Of a DNA stretch of 64,000 nt, positions 26,689 through 35,721 are shown piece after piece. A program made the translations under genes and the position numbers. Where the stretch lies: positions 434,001 through 498,000 of the forward strand of contig NZ_SPQS01000002.1 of assembly GCF_004570865.1 (NCBI RefSeq), in the 5' to 3' direction. The stretch comes from Bradyrhizobium frederickii. GTDB taxonomy: Bacteria; Pseudomonadota; Alphaproteobacteria; Rhizobiales; Xanthobacteraceae. The notes under the pieces were generated by a model that did no database searches, was not told the DNA's origin, and worked only from the letters and a program-made list of their open reading frames with translations. Each line of letters opens with the position of its first letter. Positions within the stretch are counted from its first letter, which is position 1.

Positions 26689-27468
26689 TCACCTCCCCAC
26701 CCATTTCGGCGGCCGCTTCTCCGAGAAGGCCTTCGGGCCCTCGATATAATCCTGCGAGGCCACCATCGCCTGCACCGCCGGATAGTCCCGCTGCTCCGCG
26801 ATCGCCTGCTCCAGCGAGACGCCCAGCCCCTTCTGGATCGCCTGCTTGGACGCCCGGATCGACATCGGCGAGTTCTTGCCGATCATCTCGGCCCAGCGTA
26901 GCGCTGCGGAAAGCGCCTCGCCCTGCGGCACCACCTCGTTGACGAAGCCGAGCTCGAAACCTTCCCGGGCGCTGACATGGCGCGCGGTGAGGATCATGCC
27001 CATGGCGCGCTTGAGGCCGATCTGCCGCGGCAGCCGGTGCAGCCCGCCGGCCAGCGCGGCAAGGCCGACGCGCGGCTCGGGCAGGGCGAAGGTGGCGTTC
27101 TCCGAGGCGATGATGAGGTCGCAGGCGAGCGCGATCTCGAAGCCGCCGCCCATGGCGACGCCGTTCACGGCCGCGATGATCGGCTTGTCGCAGTCGAAGC
27201 GCGAGGTGAGGCCGGCGAAGCCGCCCTTGTCCCAGCCCCGTTTGCCGCCGGCCGCCTGCCATTTCAGATCGTTGCCGGCGCAGAACGCCTTGTCGCCGCT
27301 GCCGGTGACGATCGCGATCCACTGCTCGGGATCTGCGGAGAAATCGTCGAACACCTTTTGCAGCTCGAAATGCGCGTCGGTATGCAGCGCGTTGTAGACC
27401 TCGGGCCGCGACAGCGTCACGATCGTGATCGGTCCCTTGCGTTCCACCTTGGAAAATTTCAGCTCCAT
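26689..27468 (-). CDS. Enoyl-CoA hydratase
   Basis: Crotonase, 259 aa. Both Glu residues used by hydratases are present: one in AMGGGFEIALACD and one in FALPEPRVGLAA. The CoA-binding GSGDKAFCAGNDLKW and the C-terminal FSEKRPPKWVGR tail are typical. It therefore looks like a real hydratase, unlike the two other crotonases in this window. The start at 27468 has a GGGAGCGCGCG site; an in-frame ATG at 27483 adds only MRERA. It is divergent from the acyl-CoA dehydrogenase at 27682. Confidence 0.9.
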   Translation of the reverse strand: MELKFSKVERKGPITIVTLSRPEVYNALHTDAHFELQKVFDDFSADPEQWIAIVTGSGDKAFCAGNDLKWQAAGGKRGWDKGGFAGLTSRFDCDKPIIAAVNGVAMGGGFEIALACDLIIASENATFALPEPRVGLAALAGGLHRLPRQIGLKRAMGMILTARHVSAREGFELGFVNEVVPQGEALSAALRWAEMIGKNSPMSIRASKQAIQKGLGVSLEQAIAEQRDYPAVQAMVASQDYIEGPKAFSEKRPPKWVGR

Positions 27469-27681
27469 CGCGCGCTCCCGCATTTTCTCCTTGGGAATAT
27501 TGGCGTCATACTACCGCGCGGCGGCGCTTGAGCACCATCGAATTGCGCTGGTGCGCCTTGCGTAGCCGTCACGTCTCGCCTTGCTTGACTTGCACGCGCT
27601 CTTCTCCGCTTAATCGCGAGAAGCAAGAATGCGCCCAGCGCCTTAACGCAAAACGATAAAATCAATCCGGGAGAGAAACCT

Positions 27682-28956
27682 GTGGATTTTTCATTGCCTG
27701 CCGATCTCGTCGCCTATCTCGGAGAGCTCGACCGTTTCATCGCACGCGAGATCAAGCCGCTGGAGGAAGCCGACGACAACATCCGCTTCTTCGACCATCG
27801 CCGCGAATGGGCGCGCACCGATTTCGAGAACGGCGGCCTGCCGCGGCACGAATGGGAGGCGCTGCTGCGCAAGGCCAAGGACCTCGCGGACGCCGCCGGC
27901 CACCTCCGCTTTCCGGTGCCGAAGCAATACGGCGGCAAGGACGGCTCCAACCTGTGGATGGCCGTGATCCGCGAGCACTTTGCGGCAAAGGGCCTCGGCC
28001 TGCACAACGATCTCCAGAACGAGCATTCCATCGTCGGCAATTTCCCCGTCGTCACCATGCTCGACCGCTACGGCCGCGACGACCAGAAGGCGATGATCGA
28101 CGGCTCGATCAAGGGCAAGTACCGCATCACCTTCGGCCTCACCGAGCCGCATCACGGCTCGGACGCTACCCACATGGAGACACGCGCGGTGCCGGCGACC
28201 CGCGACAACGTCAAGGGCTGGGTCATCAACGGCGAGAAGATGTGGACCACCGGCATGCACGTCGCCACGCACTGCGCGCTGTTCGCGCGCACCAGCGGCA
28301 ATGACGGCGATGCCCGCGGCATCACCTGCTTCCTGGTGCCGGCCAAGAGCCATGGCGTCAAGGTCGAGGAGTACATGTGGACCTTCAACATGCCGACGGA
28401 TCATCCTCGCGTCAGCTTCACCGACGTGTTCGTGCCCGAGGATGCCCTGTTCGGCGAGGTCGGCCGCGGCCTGTCGCTGGCGCAGTGCTTCGTGCACCAG
28501 AACCGCATCCGCCAGGCGGCAAGCTCGCTCGGCGCCGCCGTCTACTGCATCAACGAGAGCGTGAAATACGCGCGCGAGCGAAAGCCGTTCGGCAAGGCGC
28601 TCGCGGAAAACCAGGCGATCCAGTTCCCGCTGGTCGAGCTCGCCACGCAAGCCGAGATGCTGCGGCTTCTGATCCGCAAGACCGCCTGGGAGATGGATCA
28701 GCTCACCGAGGAGCAGATCGAGCGCACGCTCTCCGACCGCGTCTCGATGTGCAATTACTGGGCAAACCGCCTCTGCTGCGAATCCGCCGACCGCGCCATG
28801 CAGGTCCATGGCGGCATGGGCTATTCACGCCACAAGCCGTTCGAGCACATCTATCGCCATCATCGGAGATATCGCATTACCGAGGGCAGCGAGGAGATCC
28901 AGATGCGCAAGGTGGCGGGATTCCTGTTCGGCTATATGGGGCCGGGGAAGCATTGA
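27682..28956 (+). CDS. Acyl-CoA dehydrogenase
   Basis: FAD enzyme, 424 aa. Motifs: FGLTEPHHGSDATHM, WVINGEKMWTTGMHV, ESADRAMQVHGGMGYS and YRITEGSEEIQMRKVA. The catalytic Glu is present in ITEGSEEI, in contrast with the Asp of the dehydrogenase at 21362. The GTG start follows a GGGAGAGAAACCT site. The gap to the divergent enoyl-CoA hydratase is 213 bases. The fatty-acyl-CoA ligase downstream is on the opposite strand. It likely works in a beta-oxidation-type route for a branched or cyclic acyl-CoA. Confidence 0.92.
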   Translation: MDFSLPADLVAYLGELDRFIAREIKPLEEADDNIRFFDHRREWARTDFENGGLPRHEWEALLRKAKDLADAAGHLRFPVPKQYGGKDGSNLWMAVIREHFAAKGLGLHNDLQNEHSIVGNFPVVTMLDRYGRDDQKAMIDGSIKGKYRITFGLTEPHHGSDATHMETRAVPATRDNVKGWVINGEKMWTTGMHVATHCALFARTSGNDGDARGITCFLVPAKSHGVKVEEYMWTFNMPTDHPRVSFTDVFVPEDALFGEVGRGLSLAQCFVHQNRIRQAASSLGAAVYCINESVKYARERKPFGKALAENQAIQFPLVELATQAEMLRLLIRKTAWEMDQLTEEQIERTLSDRVSMCNYWANRLCCESADRAMQVHGGMGYSRHKPFEHIYRHHRRYRITEGSEEIQMRKVAGFLFGYMGPGKH

Positions 28957-28976
28957 GGCGTTACGCCATATCTCTC

Positions 28977-29113
28977 CCCGGGTCGTCCCCGCGAACGCGG
29001 GGACCCATAACCCCAGGGAGGAGTTCGGGGCGAGCCGGCAACTCCGAATCTTCGCCAAACCTCTCCCTGGGGTTATGGGTCCCGGGTTCGCGCTGCGCGC
29101 GCCCCGGGACGAC
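28977..29113. repeat. Palindromic intergenic repeat, 'gtcgtccc(cg)' family
   Basis: ccgggtcgtccccgcgaacgcgg...gaccc and gggtcccgggttcgcgctgcgc...cgggacgac make an overall inverted repeat, with an inner pair ataaccccagggag / ctccctggggttat. It lies between convergent genes. Confidence 0.85.
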
Positions 29114-29132
29114 GACGTGGATAGACCGCGGA

Positions 29133-30710
29133 TCAATTCACCCGCCGGTCTTTCCCCGCCCAGTACGGCTCTCGCAATTGCCGCCGCAGGATCTTGCCTG
29201 AGGGATTGCGCGGCAGCGCCGGCAGGAACTCCACGCTCTTCGGCGTCTTGTAGCCGGCGATGCGCTCGCGGGTGAAGTTGATGATGTCGGTGGCGCTCGC
29301 CTGCTTGCCCGGCTTCATCACCACGACCGCCTTCACCGCCTCGCCCCATTTGTCGTCGGGCACGCCGATCACGGCGGCCTCGGCGACATCGGGGTGATCG
29401 CACAGCGCGCTCTCGACCTCTGCCGGGTAGATGTTCTCGCCGCCGGAGATGATCATGTCCTTGATGCGGTCGTGGATGTAGAGGTAGCCGTCCTCGTCCA
29501 TGTAACCGGCATCGCCGGTGCGGAGCCAGCCGTCACTGCGCAGCGTCGCGGCAGTGGCCTCCGGCAGGTTCCAGTAGCCCGCCATGTTGGAGCCCGAGCG
29601 CGTCGCGATCTCGCCGACCTGGCGCGGCGGCAACGGCTTGCCGTCAACGTCCAGGATCGCGATCTCGACGCCCGGCAGCGCCTTGCCGGCCGAGCGCATC
29701 CGCTCCAGCCCCTCGACGTGATCCTCCGGCGGCAGCGCGACGATGGTGCCCGTCGTCTCCGTCATCCCATACAGCTGCACGAAGCCGCATTTGAAGACCT
29801 CGATGCATTCCTTCAGCAGCGCCGCGGGAATCGGCGAGGCGCCGTACAGCATGTATTTCAGCCGCGAGAAATCCACCGTCCTGGCGCGCGGCTGCCGCAC
29901 CACGAATTGCATCGCCGCCGGCACCATGAACAGTTTCGTGATGCCCGACTGCTCGAAGAAGTCCAGCACCTTGGTCGGATCGAACTCGCGTGCGATCACG
30001 CCGCGGGCGCCGTGATAGAGTCCCATCACGCCCCAGCCCGAGCCGCCGATGTGGAACACCGGCATCGCCACCAGCGACACGTCGTCGGTCGACCACCGGT
30101 TCCACTCCGGCTTGTCCTCGGCATTGCCGGATTGCACCAAATTGAGGAAGTTGGCGTGGCTCAGCATCGCGCCCTTGGGCTTGCCTGTGGTGCCCGACGT
30201 GTAGAGCTGGATCGCGATGTCCTTGGCATCGATCGGCAGTTTCGGGTCGTCGCCGCTCTGCGCATCGCGCCAGGCCGCAAAGTCCTGCCATTCCGGCGCG
30301 CCGCCCTCGGTGGTGATGATATTGCGCACGCCAGGAATCTGGTCCCTGATCTGGCGGACCTGCGTGATGAACTCCGGTCCGACGAACAGCACCGGCGCCT
30401 TGCAGTCTTCGACGATGAAGGCGACCTCGGGCCCGGCGAGCCGCCAGTTCACCGGCGCCATCACCACGCCGGCCTTCATCGCGCCCATCAAGAGCTCGAA
30501 ATAGAGATCGCTGTTCTTGCCGAGATAGGCGATGCGGTCGCCGCGTCTGACGCCCATCGCAAGGAGCGCGTTGGCGACCTTGTTGGTCTTGATATCGAAC
30601 TCGGCAAAGCTGGTGAGGCGGCCTTCGAACTCGTAAGCGATGGCATCGCCGCGGCTCTTCGCGCGCTCGCGCACCATGTCGGCGAGGTTCGCCAATGGCT
30701 GTGTGGACAT
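29133..30710 (-). CDS. Fatty-acid / acyl-CoA synthetase (AMP-forming)
   Basis: ANL superfamily ligase, 525 aa from the chosen start. Core motifs: YTSGTTGKPKGAMLSH (P-loop-like), YGMTETTG, GWLRTGDAGYMDEDGY and the C-terminal NPSGKILRRQL with the adenylation Lys. It makes acyl-AMP and then acyl-CoA. The start at 30710 (MSTQPLAN) follows CGGGAGAAAC; the longer frame goes into a repeat. It lies at the centre of an acyl-CoA island. A role as levulinyl-CoA synthetase-like (LvaE) or general medium/long-chain ligase cannot be separated. Confidence 0.9.
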   Translation of the reverse strand: MSTQPLANLADMVRERAKSRGDAIAYEFEGRLTSFAEFDIKTNKVANALLAMGVRRGDRIAYLGKNSDLYFELLMGAMKAGVVMAPVNWRLAGPEVAFIVEDCKAPVLFVGPEFITQVRQIRDQIPGVRNIITTEGGAPEWQDFAAWRDAQSGDDPKLPIDAKDIAIQLYTSGTTGKPKGAMLSHANFLNLVQSGNAEDKPEWNRWSTDDVSLVAMPVFHIGGSGWGVMGLYHGARGVIAREFDPTKVLDFFEQSGITKLFMVPAAMQFVVRQPRARTVDFSRLKYMLYGASPIPAALLKECIEVFKCGFVQLYGMTETTGTIVALPPEDHVEGLERMRSAGKALPGVEIAILDVDGKPLPPRQVGEIATRSGSNMAGYWNLPEATAATLRSDGWLRTGDAGYMDEDGYLYIHDRIKDMIISGGENIYPAEVESALCDHPDVAEAAVIGVPDDKWGEAVKAVVVMKPGKQASATDIINFTRERIAGYKTPKSVEFLPALPRNPSGKILRRQLREPYWAGKDRRVN

Positions 30711-30790
30711 GTTTCTCCCGTGACGTCTTGTTCTTATGCCCGGGAGTTTGGCGTCATCCGCGAGTAAAGACAATACGCGAGAAGGCAAGC

Positions 30791-30933
30791 TGTCGTCCCG
30801 GACAAGCGCGCCATAGGCGCGCGCAGATCCGGGACCCATAATCACAGGAAGTGGTTGGGCGAAGACTCGGAGTTACCGACTCGCGCGACACTGCTCCCTG
30901 TGGTTATGGTCCCCGCGTTCGCGGGGACGACAG
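30791..30933. repeat. Palindromic intergenic repeat, 'gtcgtccc(cg)' family
   Basis: Begins tgtcgtcccggacaagcg and ends gcgttcgcggggacgaca. An inner pair ataatcacagg / ctgtggttat lies around an asymmetric middle. It occupies most of the gap upstream of the acyl-CoA ligase gene. Confidence 0.8.
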
Positions 30934-30990
30934 GTGAGGGCGGGGCGAAAGCGCTAGGCCCTTACATATGCGCGCACTCGCAACGCGTCC

Positions 30991-31863
30991 TCACCCCCGC
31001 TTCGCGCGGTCCTTCTCGTTCTGCGCCATGATGCTGTCGCGCGCGGTTTTCCAGTCGTCGTCGCTCCAGTCGCGGAGCTGGTAGAAATTGCCGCCCATCG
31101 CGAGCGCCTGGGCGCCGTCCATGGCGATGGTCTCGCCGTTGATCCAGTCGCAGCCGCCGGAGATCAGGAACACCGCGAGGTTCTGCAATTCCTCCATGGT
31201 GCCGACGCGGCCCATCGGGTTCAACGCTCTGGTGCGCGCGCCGGCCTCGTCGCCGGGCTTGATGCGCTTGCTCATGCCCTCGGTCGGGATCTCGCCGGGT
31301 GCGATGGTGTTGAGGCGGATGCCGTAGCGGCCCCATTCGGTGGCGAGCGACATCGTCATGGCGTGGATCGCCGATTTGCTCATCGCCGACGGCACCACGT
31401 AAGGCGAGCCGTTGCGCACCCAGGTCACGGTGATCGAGACGACGTTGCCGGGCTGCTTGTCCGCGATCCAGCGCTTGCCGACTGCATGGGTCACGTAGAA
31501 GGTGCCGTGCATGACGATGTTGGCGACGGCGTCGAAGCCGCGCGGCGACAGCTCCTCGGTGCGCGAGATGAAATTGCCCGCGGCGTTATTGATGAGGTCG
31601 GTGAGACCGCCGTCGCGAAAGATGTTCTCCACCATCTCCTCGACCGCGAGCGCGTTGCGGATGTCGACGCCGTGGCTGGTGACGCGGCCGCCATAGAGAT
31701 CCATCAGCTCGGTCGCGGTCTCGTCGCACACGATCTTGCGACGGCCGCAGATGTGCACCTCGGCGCCGAGTTGCAGGAAGCGCGCCGCCATCGACTTGCC
31801 GAGACCGGTGCCGCCGCCGGTCACGAGAATGCGCCGGCCGGCCAGAAGTTTTTCTTGGAACAT
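30991..31863 (-). CDS. 2,4-dienoyl-CoA reductase-like SDR with altered active site
   Basis: SDR protein, 290 aa, strongly resembling mitochondrial DECR1: NNAAGNFISRTEELS, VVPSAMSKSAIHAM, SLATEWGRYGIRLNTIAPG and the late WINGETIAMDG. In DECR1 the catalytic set is Asn148, Tyr199, Ser210 and Lys214. By eye alignment these are His119, Trp148, Ser159 and Lys163 here, so two of four differ. The cofactor motif is TGGGTGLG. The protein may reduce another unsaturated acyl-CoA or use different chemistry. It is divergent from the crotonase at 31970, 106 bases away. Confidence 0.85.
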   Translation of the reverse strand: MFQEKLLAGRRILVTGGGTGLGKSMAARFLQLGAEVHICGRRKIVCDETATELMDLYGGRVTSHGVDIRNALAVEEMVENIFRDGGLTDLINNAAGNFISRTEELSPRGFDAVANIVMHGTFYVTHAVGKRWIADKQPGNVVSITVTWVRNGSPYVVPSAMSKSAIHAMTMSLATEWGRYGIRLNTIAPGEIPTEGMSKRIKPGDEAGARTRALNPMGRVGTMEELQNLAVFLISGGCDWINGETIAMDGAQALAMGGNFYQLRDWSDDDWKTARDSIMAQNEKDRAKRG

Positions 31864-31888
31864 GGCTGTTTCCCCCGTAGGGATTGTC

Positions 31889-31908
31889 AGTTAATTGGTC
31901 GATTGACT
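31889..31908. promoter_or_regulatory. Candidate operator between DECR-like SDR and crotonase genes
   Basis: AGTTAATTG, gt, CGATTGACT: two 9-base arms with 7 matching pairs in an AT-rich patch of the divergent intergenic region. The layout resembles TetR- or FadR-type operators of fatty-acid genes, but no regulator gene is adjacent. Confidence 0.35.
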
Positions 31909-31969
31909 AAATCCGGCCGCCGGCGTCCTGTAAAGCGGGAACCGGTCAAGCACAGGGGAGAATTCGTCC

Positions 31970-32779
31970 ATGGAAGATCGCGTCTCGATCTCGATCTCGG
32001 AAGGCGTCGCCGACGTGCGCCTGGTGCGCGCCGACAAGATGAACGCGCTGGATCAGGCCATGTTCGAGGCGCTTGTCGCCGCAACCGAGCGGCTTTCCAA
32101 GGAAAAAGGCCTGCGCGCCGTCGTGCTCTCCGGCGAGGGCCGCGCCTTCTGCGCCGGGCTCGACATGGGACGTTTTGCCGCCATGAAGGAGAAGGGCGGC
32201 AACGGAATTCCGGGTGGCGAAAATCGCGATCTCACCAAGCGCACCCACGGCCAGGCGAACTTTGCGCAACAGGCGGTGTGGGGCTGGCGCCAGCTGCCGG
32301 TGCCGGTGATCGCGGCCGTGCACGGCGTTGCCTTCGGCGGCGGCTTCCAGCTCTCGCTCGGCGCCGACATGCGCTTTCTCTCGGCGGATGCGCGGATGTC
32401 GATCATGGAGATCAAATGGGGCCTCGTGCCCGACATGGCGGGCACGCCGATCCTCGCGAGCCTCGTGCGCGACGACATCCTGCGCGATCTCACCTACACC
32501 GGCCGCATCTTCTCTGCTCAGGAAGCGATGACATACGGCCTCGCCACGCGCATCTGCGACGACCCGCGCGCGGCCGCTCTCGAGGCCGCGCGCGAGATCG
32601 CGGGAAAAAGCCCCGATGCGATCCGCGCCGCCAAGCGGATGCTGAACAATCTCTCGGTCGATCCGGGTCCGGCGCTGCTCGCCGAGTCGGTCGAGCAGCA
32701 GAAGCTGATCGGCAGCGCGAACCAGACCGAAGCGGTGCGTGCCAATATCGAGAAGCGCGCGCCGAATTTTGCGGATTAG
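31970..32779 (+). CDS. Crotonase / enoyl-CoA hydratase family protein
   Basis: 269 aa. CoA-binding SGEGRAFCAGLDMGRF and oxyanion AFGGGFQLSLGAD are visible. The first hydratase Glu is Gln here (GGGFQLS), while the second region MEIKWGLVPDMAGTP keeps a Glu and an Asp. It may be an isomerase or hydrolase of a specific acyl-CoA rather than a general hydratase. The gene starts with ATG at 31970 behind GGGGAG. A palindromic repeat separates it from the next ligase gene. Confidence 0.87.
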   Translation: MEDRVSISISEGVADVRLVRADKMNALDQAMFEALVAATERLSKEKGLRAVVLSGEGRAFCAGLDMGRFAAMKEKGGNGIPGGENRDLTKRTHGQANFAQQAVWGWRQLPVPVIAAVHGVAFGGGFQLSLGADMRFLSADARMSIMEIKWGLVPDMAGTPILASLVRDDILRDLTYTGRIFSAQEAMTYGLATRICDDPRAAALEAAREIAGKSPDAIRAAKRMLNNLSVDPGPALLAESVEQQKLIGSANQTEAVRANIEKRAPNFAD

Positions 32780-32784
32780 CTTTA

Positions 32785-32882
32785 GTCATTCCGGGGCGAT
32801 GCGAAGCATCGAGCCCGGAATCCATAACCACGATCGGGAGTATGGATTCCGGGCCTGCGCCTTCGGCGCATCCCGGAATGAC
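32785..32882. repeat. Palindromic intergenic repeat, 'cattccggggc' family
   Basis: Starts gtcattccggggcgatgcg and ends cgcatcccggaatgac. It has an inner pair ggaatccata / tatggattcc and lies between co-oriented crotonase and ligase genes. Confidence 0.85.
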
Positions 32883-32934
32883 GACGGTAGGTTTGGCTGT
32901 ATTCTCGAACCCGACGAAAGATCGGAAAACAACA

Positions 32935-34479
32935 ATGAGCGAAACGTCTGACTTCCTCGGCATCGTCTGCGGTGACCGCCGACGCACCCACGCTGAAATC
33001 GCCGCCCGCGCCGACCGCATCGCCTCCGGCCTCGCCAAGCTCGGCGTCCGCGCGGGCGATTGCGTCTGCATGCTGATGCGCAACGACATCGCCTTCCTGG
33101 AAGCCGCCTACGCCGCGATGCGGCTCGGTGCCTATGGCGTGCCGATCAACTGGCACTTCAAGCCGGAGGAGATCAACTACATCCTTGGCGACACCGGCAC
33201 CTCCGTACTGATCGGCCATGCCGACATGCTGCACGCCCTGCGCGATGCGATCCCTGCGGGCGTCACCGTGCTCAGCGTGCCGACCCCGCCGGAGATCCTG
33301 TCCAGCTACAAGATCGATCCGGAGCAACTGACGACGCCAGGCTTCGCGATCGATTTCGAATCCTGGCTCGCGCAGCACCCGCCCTATGACGGCCCGGTCG
33401 TGCCGCAGCCGATGAACATGATCTACACGTCGGGCACGACCGGCCATCCCAAGGGCGTACGGCGCAACGCGCCGACGCCGGAGCAGCAGGCCGCCGGCGA
33501 GCGCATGCGCGCGATGATCTACGGACTCAAGCCCGGCGCCCGTGCGCTGCTGCCGGGCCCGCTCTATCATTCCGCGCCGAATTCCTTCGGCATCCGCGCC
33601 GGCAAGCTCGGCGGCGCATTGGTGCTGATGCCGCGCTTCGAAGCGGAAGAATTTCTGGATGTGATTGAGCGCTTTGGGATCGACACCATCTTCATGGTGC
33701 CGACCATGTTCATTCGCCTGATGAAGCTGCCGGAAGCGGTGCGCAGGAGGTACGACGTCTCCTCGCTGCGCCACGTCATCCACGCCGCCGCGCCGTGTCC
33801 GGCCGACGTCAAGCGCGCCATGATCGATTGGTGGGGGCCGGTGATCTACGAATTCTACGGCTCGACCGAATCCAGCGCCGTCACCTTCGCGACTTCGGAG
33901 GACGCCCTGAAGAAACCCGGCACCGTCGGCAAGATCTCGCCCGGCGCCGAGCTGCGCTTCCTGGGTGAGGACGGCCGCGTGCTCGGCGTCGGCGAGATCG
34001 GCGAGATCTACTCCCGCATGGCCGAGCTTGCCGATTTCACCTACCACAACAAGCCGGACAAGCGCGCCGAGATCGACCGCGACGGCTTCATCACCTCCGG
34101 CGATGTCGGCTATATCGACGAAGACGGCTACGTCTTCATCTGCGACCGCAAGCGCGACATGGTGATCTCGGGCGGCGTCAACATCTATCCGGCCGAGATC
34201 GAGTCCGTGCTGCATGCCGTCCCCGGCGTGCATGATTGCGCCGTGTTCGGCATCCCCGATGCCGAGTTCGGCGAGGCGCTGATGGCCGTGGTCGAGCCGC
34301 AAGCCGGCGTCACGCTCGAGGCCGCCGATGTCCGTGCCGCGCTGAAGGCGCATCTGGCCGACTACAAGGTGCCCAAGCACATCGAGATCCGAACCGGCCT
34401 GCCACGCGAAGATTCCGGAAAGATCTTCAAGCGCCGCCTGCGCGATCCCTATTGGGAGCAGGCGGGGCGGAAGATCTGA
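32935..34479 (+). CDS. Acyl-CoA synthetase (AMP-forming)
   Basis: ANL ligase, 514 aa. Motifs: YTSGTTGHPKGVRRN, YGSTESSAVTF, GFITSGDVGYIDEDGY, VISGGVNIYPAEIE and the C-terminal REDSGKIFKRRLRDPYW. The ATG at 32935 is taken as the start because a much longer open frame upstream is only a by-product of GC-rich codons through the crotonase gene and a repeat. It probably activates a carboxylic acid for the neighbouring crotonase and dehydrogenase enzymes. The lack of substrate-specific motifs leaves the acid unknown. Confidence 0.9.
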   Translation: MSETSDFLGIVCGDRRRTHAEIAARADRIASGLAKLGVRAGDCVCMLMRNDIAFLEAAYAAMRLGAYGVPINWHFKPEEINYILGDTGTSVLIGHADMLHALRDAIPAGVTVLSVPTPPEILSSYKIDPEQLTTPGFAIDFESWLAQHPPYDGPVVPQPMNMIYTSGTTGHPKGVRRNAPTPEQQAAGERMRAMIYGLKPGARALLPGPLYHSAPNSFGIRAGKLGGALVLMPRFEAEEFLDVIERFGIDTIFMVPTMFIRLMKLPEAVRRRYDVSSLRHVIHAAAPCPADVKRAMIDWWGPVIYEFYGSTESSAVTFATSEDALKKPGTVGKISPGAELRFLGEDGRVLGVGEIGEIYSRMAELADFTYHNKPDKRAEIDRDGFITSGDVGYIDEDGYVFICDRKRDMVISGGVNIYPAEIESVLHAVPGVHDCAVFGIPDAEFGEALMAVVEPQAGVTLEAADVRAALKAHLADYKVPKHIEIRTGLPREDSGKIFKRRLRDPYWEQAGRKI

Positions 34480-34800
34480 GGCGGCGCCGTAAGGTGGGGC
34501 AAAGCCGCAGTCTCGTAGTCTCGTAGGGTGGCAAAGCGTCCGCCGTAGCTCGAAGAGCGAAGGCGGAGGCGTGCCCACCAAATTCGCTTACGGAGACAGA
34601 TCGTGGGCACGGCGCAAACGCGCCTTTGCCCACCCTACGAGACAACGGATGGGGAAAACACTGTCATGACCGATGAAGCCGTTCATGGAGAACCGCGAGC
34701 CGAAATTCGAGGGGCGGTAGCGGGAGACCGGGCGAGGCCGTCTTAGCAGAGACAGATTTCGTGCCTATATGGGCGGTGTCACTGTTTTCTGGATCATGCC
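34480..34800. other. Intergenic gap before yccF-like gene
   Basis: 321 bases. A 'gtagggtgggcaaa' repeat lies at 34518-34642. The remaining part (34643-34800) has no gene or clear hairpin. A patch gcagagacagatttcgtgcc near 34745 is the nearest upstream sequence of the yccF-like gene and may hold its promoter. Confidence 0.6.
34518..34642. repeat. 'gtagggtgggcaaa' repeat
   Basis: Contains ctcgtagggtggcaaagcg, then gcgaaggcggaggcgtgcccacc, then the inverted tttgcccaccctacgag at the right end. The central part carries a second gtgggcacggcgcaaac half. Confidence 0.8.
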
Positions 34801-35205
34801 ATGGCCCCCGTTTCCATTCTCCTCAACATCCTCTGGATCCTCATCGGTGGCGCCTGGATGGCGTTCGGCTGGGTGATCGCCGCGGTCATCATGGCCATCA
34901 CCATCGTCGGCCTGCCCTGGGCGCGGGCGGCATTCAACATCGCCGTCTACACGCTGCTGCCGTTCGGCTCGCGCGCCGTCAGCCGCTACGAGGTGACCGG
35001 TGTCGAGGATATCGGCACCGGCCCGCTCGGGGTGATCGGCAACATCATCTGGTTCGTGCTCGCCGGCTGGTGGCTGGCGCTCGGCCACGTCCTGACGGCC
35101 TTGGTGCTCGCCGTCACCATCATCGGCATTCCCTTCGCCTGGGCGCACCTCAAGCTCGCCGGCATCGCGCTGTGGCCGATCGGCAAGGTGATCGTGCCGG
35201 CTTGA
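34801..35205 (+). CDS. YccF domain membrane protein
   Basis: 134 aa, small inner-membrane protein with four or more hydrophobic segments and a duplicated motif. The two repeats read ILWILIGGAWMAFGWVIAA...ITIVGLPWARAA and IIWFVLAGWWLALGHVLTA...ITIIGIPFAWAH, which fits the pair of YccF domains in this family. The function of YccF is not established. It has no operon partner; the next gene on the same strand (VOC protein) starts 111 bases later. Confidence 0.88.
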   Translation: MAPVSILLNILWILIGGAWMAFGWVIAAVIMAITIVGLPWARAAFNIAVYTLLPFGSRAVSRYEVTGVEDIGTGPLGVIGNIIWFVLAGWWLALGHVLTALVLAVTIIGIPFAWAHLKLAGIALWPIGKVIVPA

Positions 35206-35316
35206 GCCGCGCGCGGACCGCGCGAGCGCCGATCGCCGCTTTGACCCGTAGCACGTTTGAGGTTGGCTGAAGGACACGATGCTCCCGCCTCTGATCGATC
35301 TCGGAAGGAGCCAAGG

Positions 35317-35721
35317 ATGCTGGGGAAAGCGAAGGTGGCGACCCGTCTTCCAGCCAAGGATTTGGACCGGGCGCGGGCGTTCTATTCCGAGAAGCTCGGG
35401 CTCGACCCGGTCGAACAGCGCGAAGGTGGACTGCGCTACGTCTGCGCCAGCGGCGAGTTCGCGATATTCGTCTCGGCCGGCGTGCAATCCGGCACGCACA
35501 CCCAGATGGGCTTCGAAGTCGAGGACATCGAGGCAGCGGTGCGGGAGCTTCGCGCGCGGGGAGTCAAGTTCGAGGAATACGACCTGCCCGGGCTGAAGAC
35601 CGTGAACGGGATCGCCGACATCGCCGGCAATTACGCAAGCAAGGGCGTCGGCGAGAGAGGCGCCTGGTTCCGCGACAGCGAAGGCAACCTTCTTGGAATC
35701 GGGCAGCCTGTTCGGAGCTGA
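35317..35721 (+). CDS. VOC family protein (glyoxalase-like)
   Basis: 134 aa. N-terminal VATRLPAKDLDRARAFYSEK is the first beta-alpha module; the C-terminal WFRDSEGNLLGIGQP is the second, with the conserved Asp-x-Glu-Gly-Asn turn. The ATG at 35317 follows a GGAAGGAG site, and the upstream open frame is rejected. Such proteins act as isomerases, dioxygenases or resistance proteins, and the metal ligands cannot be assigned with certainty. It precedes a 1-kb non-coding region. Confidence 0.85.
   Translation: MLGKAKVATRLPAKDLDRARAFYSEKLGLDPVEQREGGLRYVCASGEFAIFVSAGVQSGTHTQMGFEVEDIEAAVRELRARGVKFEEYDLPGLKTVNGIADIAGNYASKGVGERGAWFRDSEGNLLGIGQPVRS

Noticed and set aside
27601..27623. Inverted repeat cttctc / gagaag between two divergent acyl-CoA genes
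   Set aside because: Only 6-base arms around an 11-base spacer with no extension. Too weak to call an operator.
31363..32934. Upstream extension of the acyl-CoA ligase frame
   Set aside because: It crosses the divergent SDR, the crotonase gene in another frame, and a repeat. The ligase family N-terminus begins at 32935.
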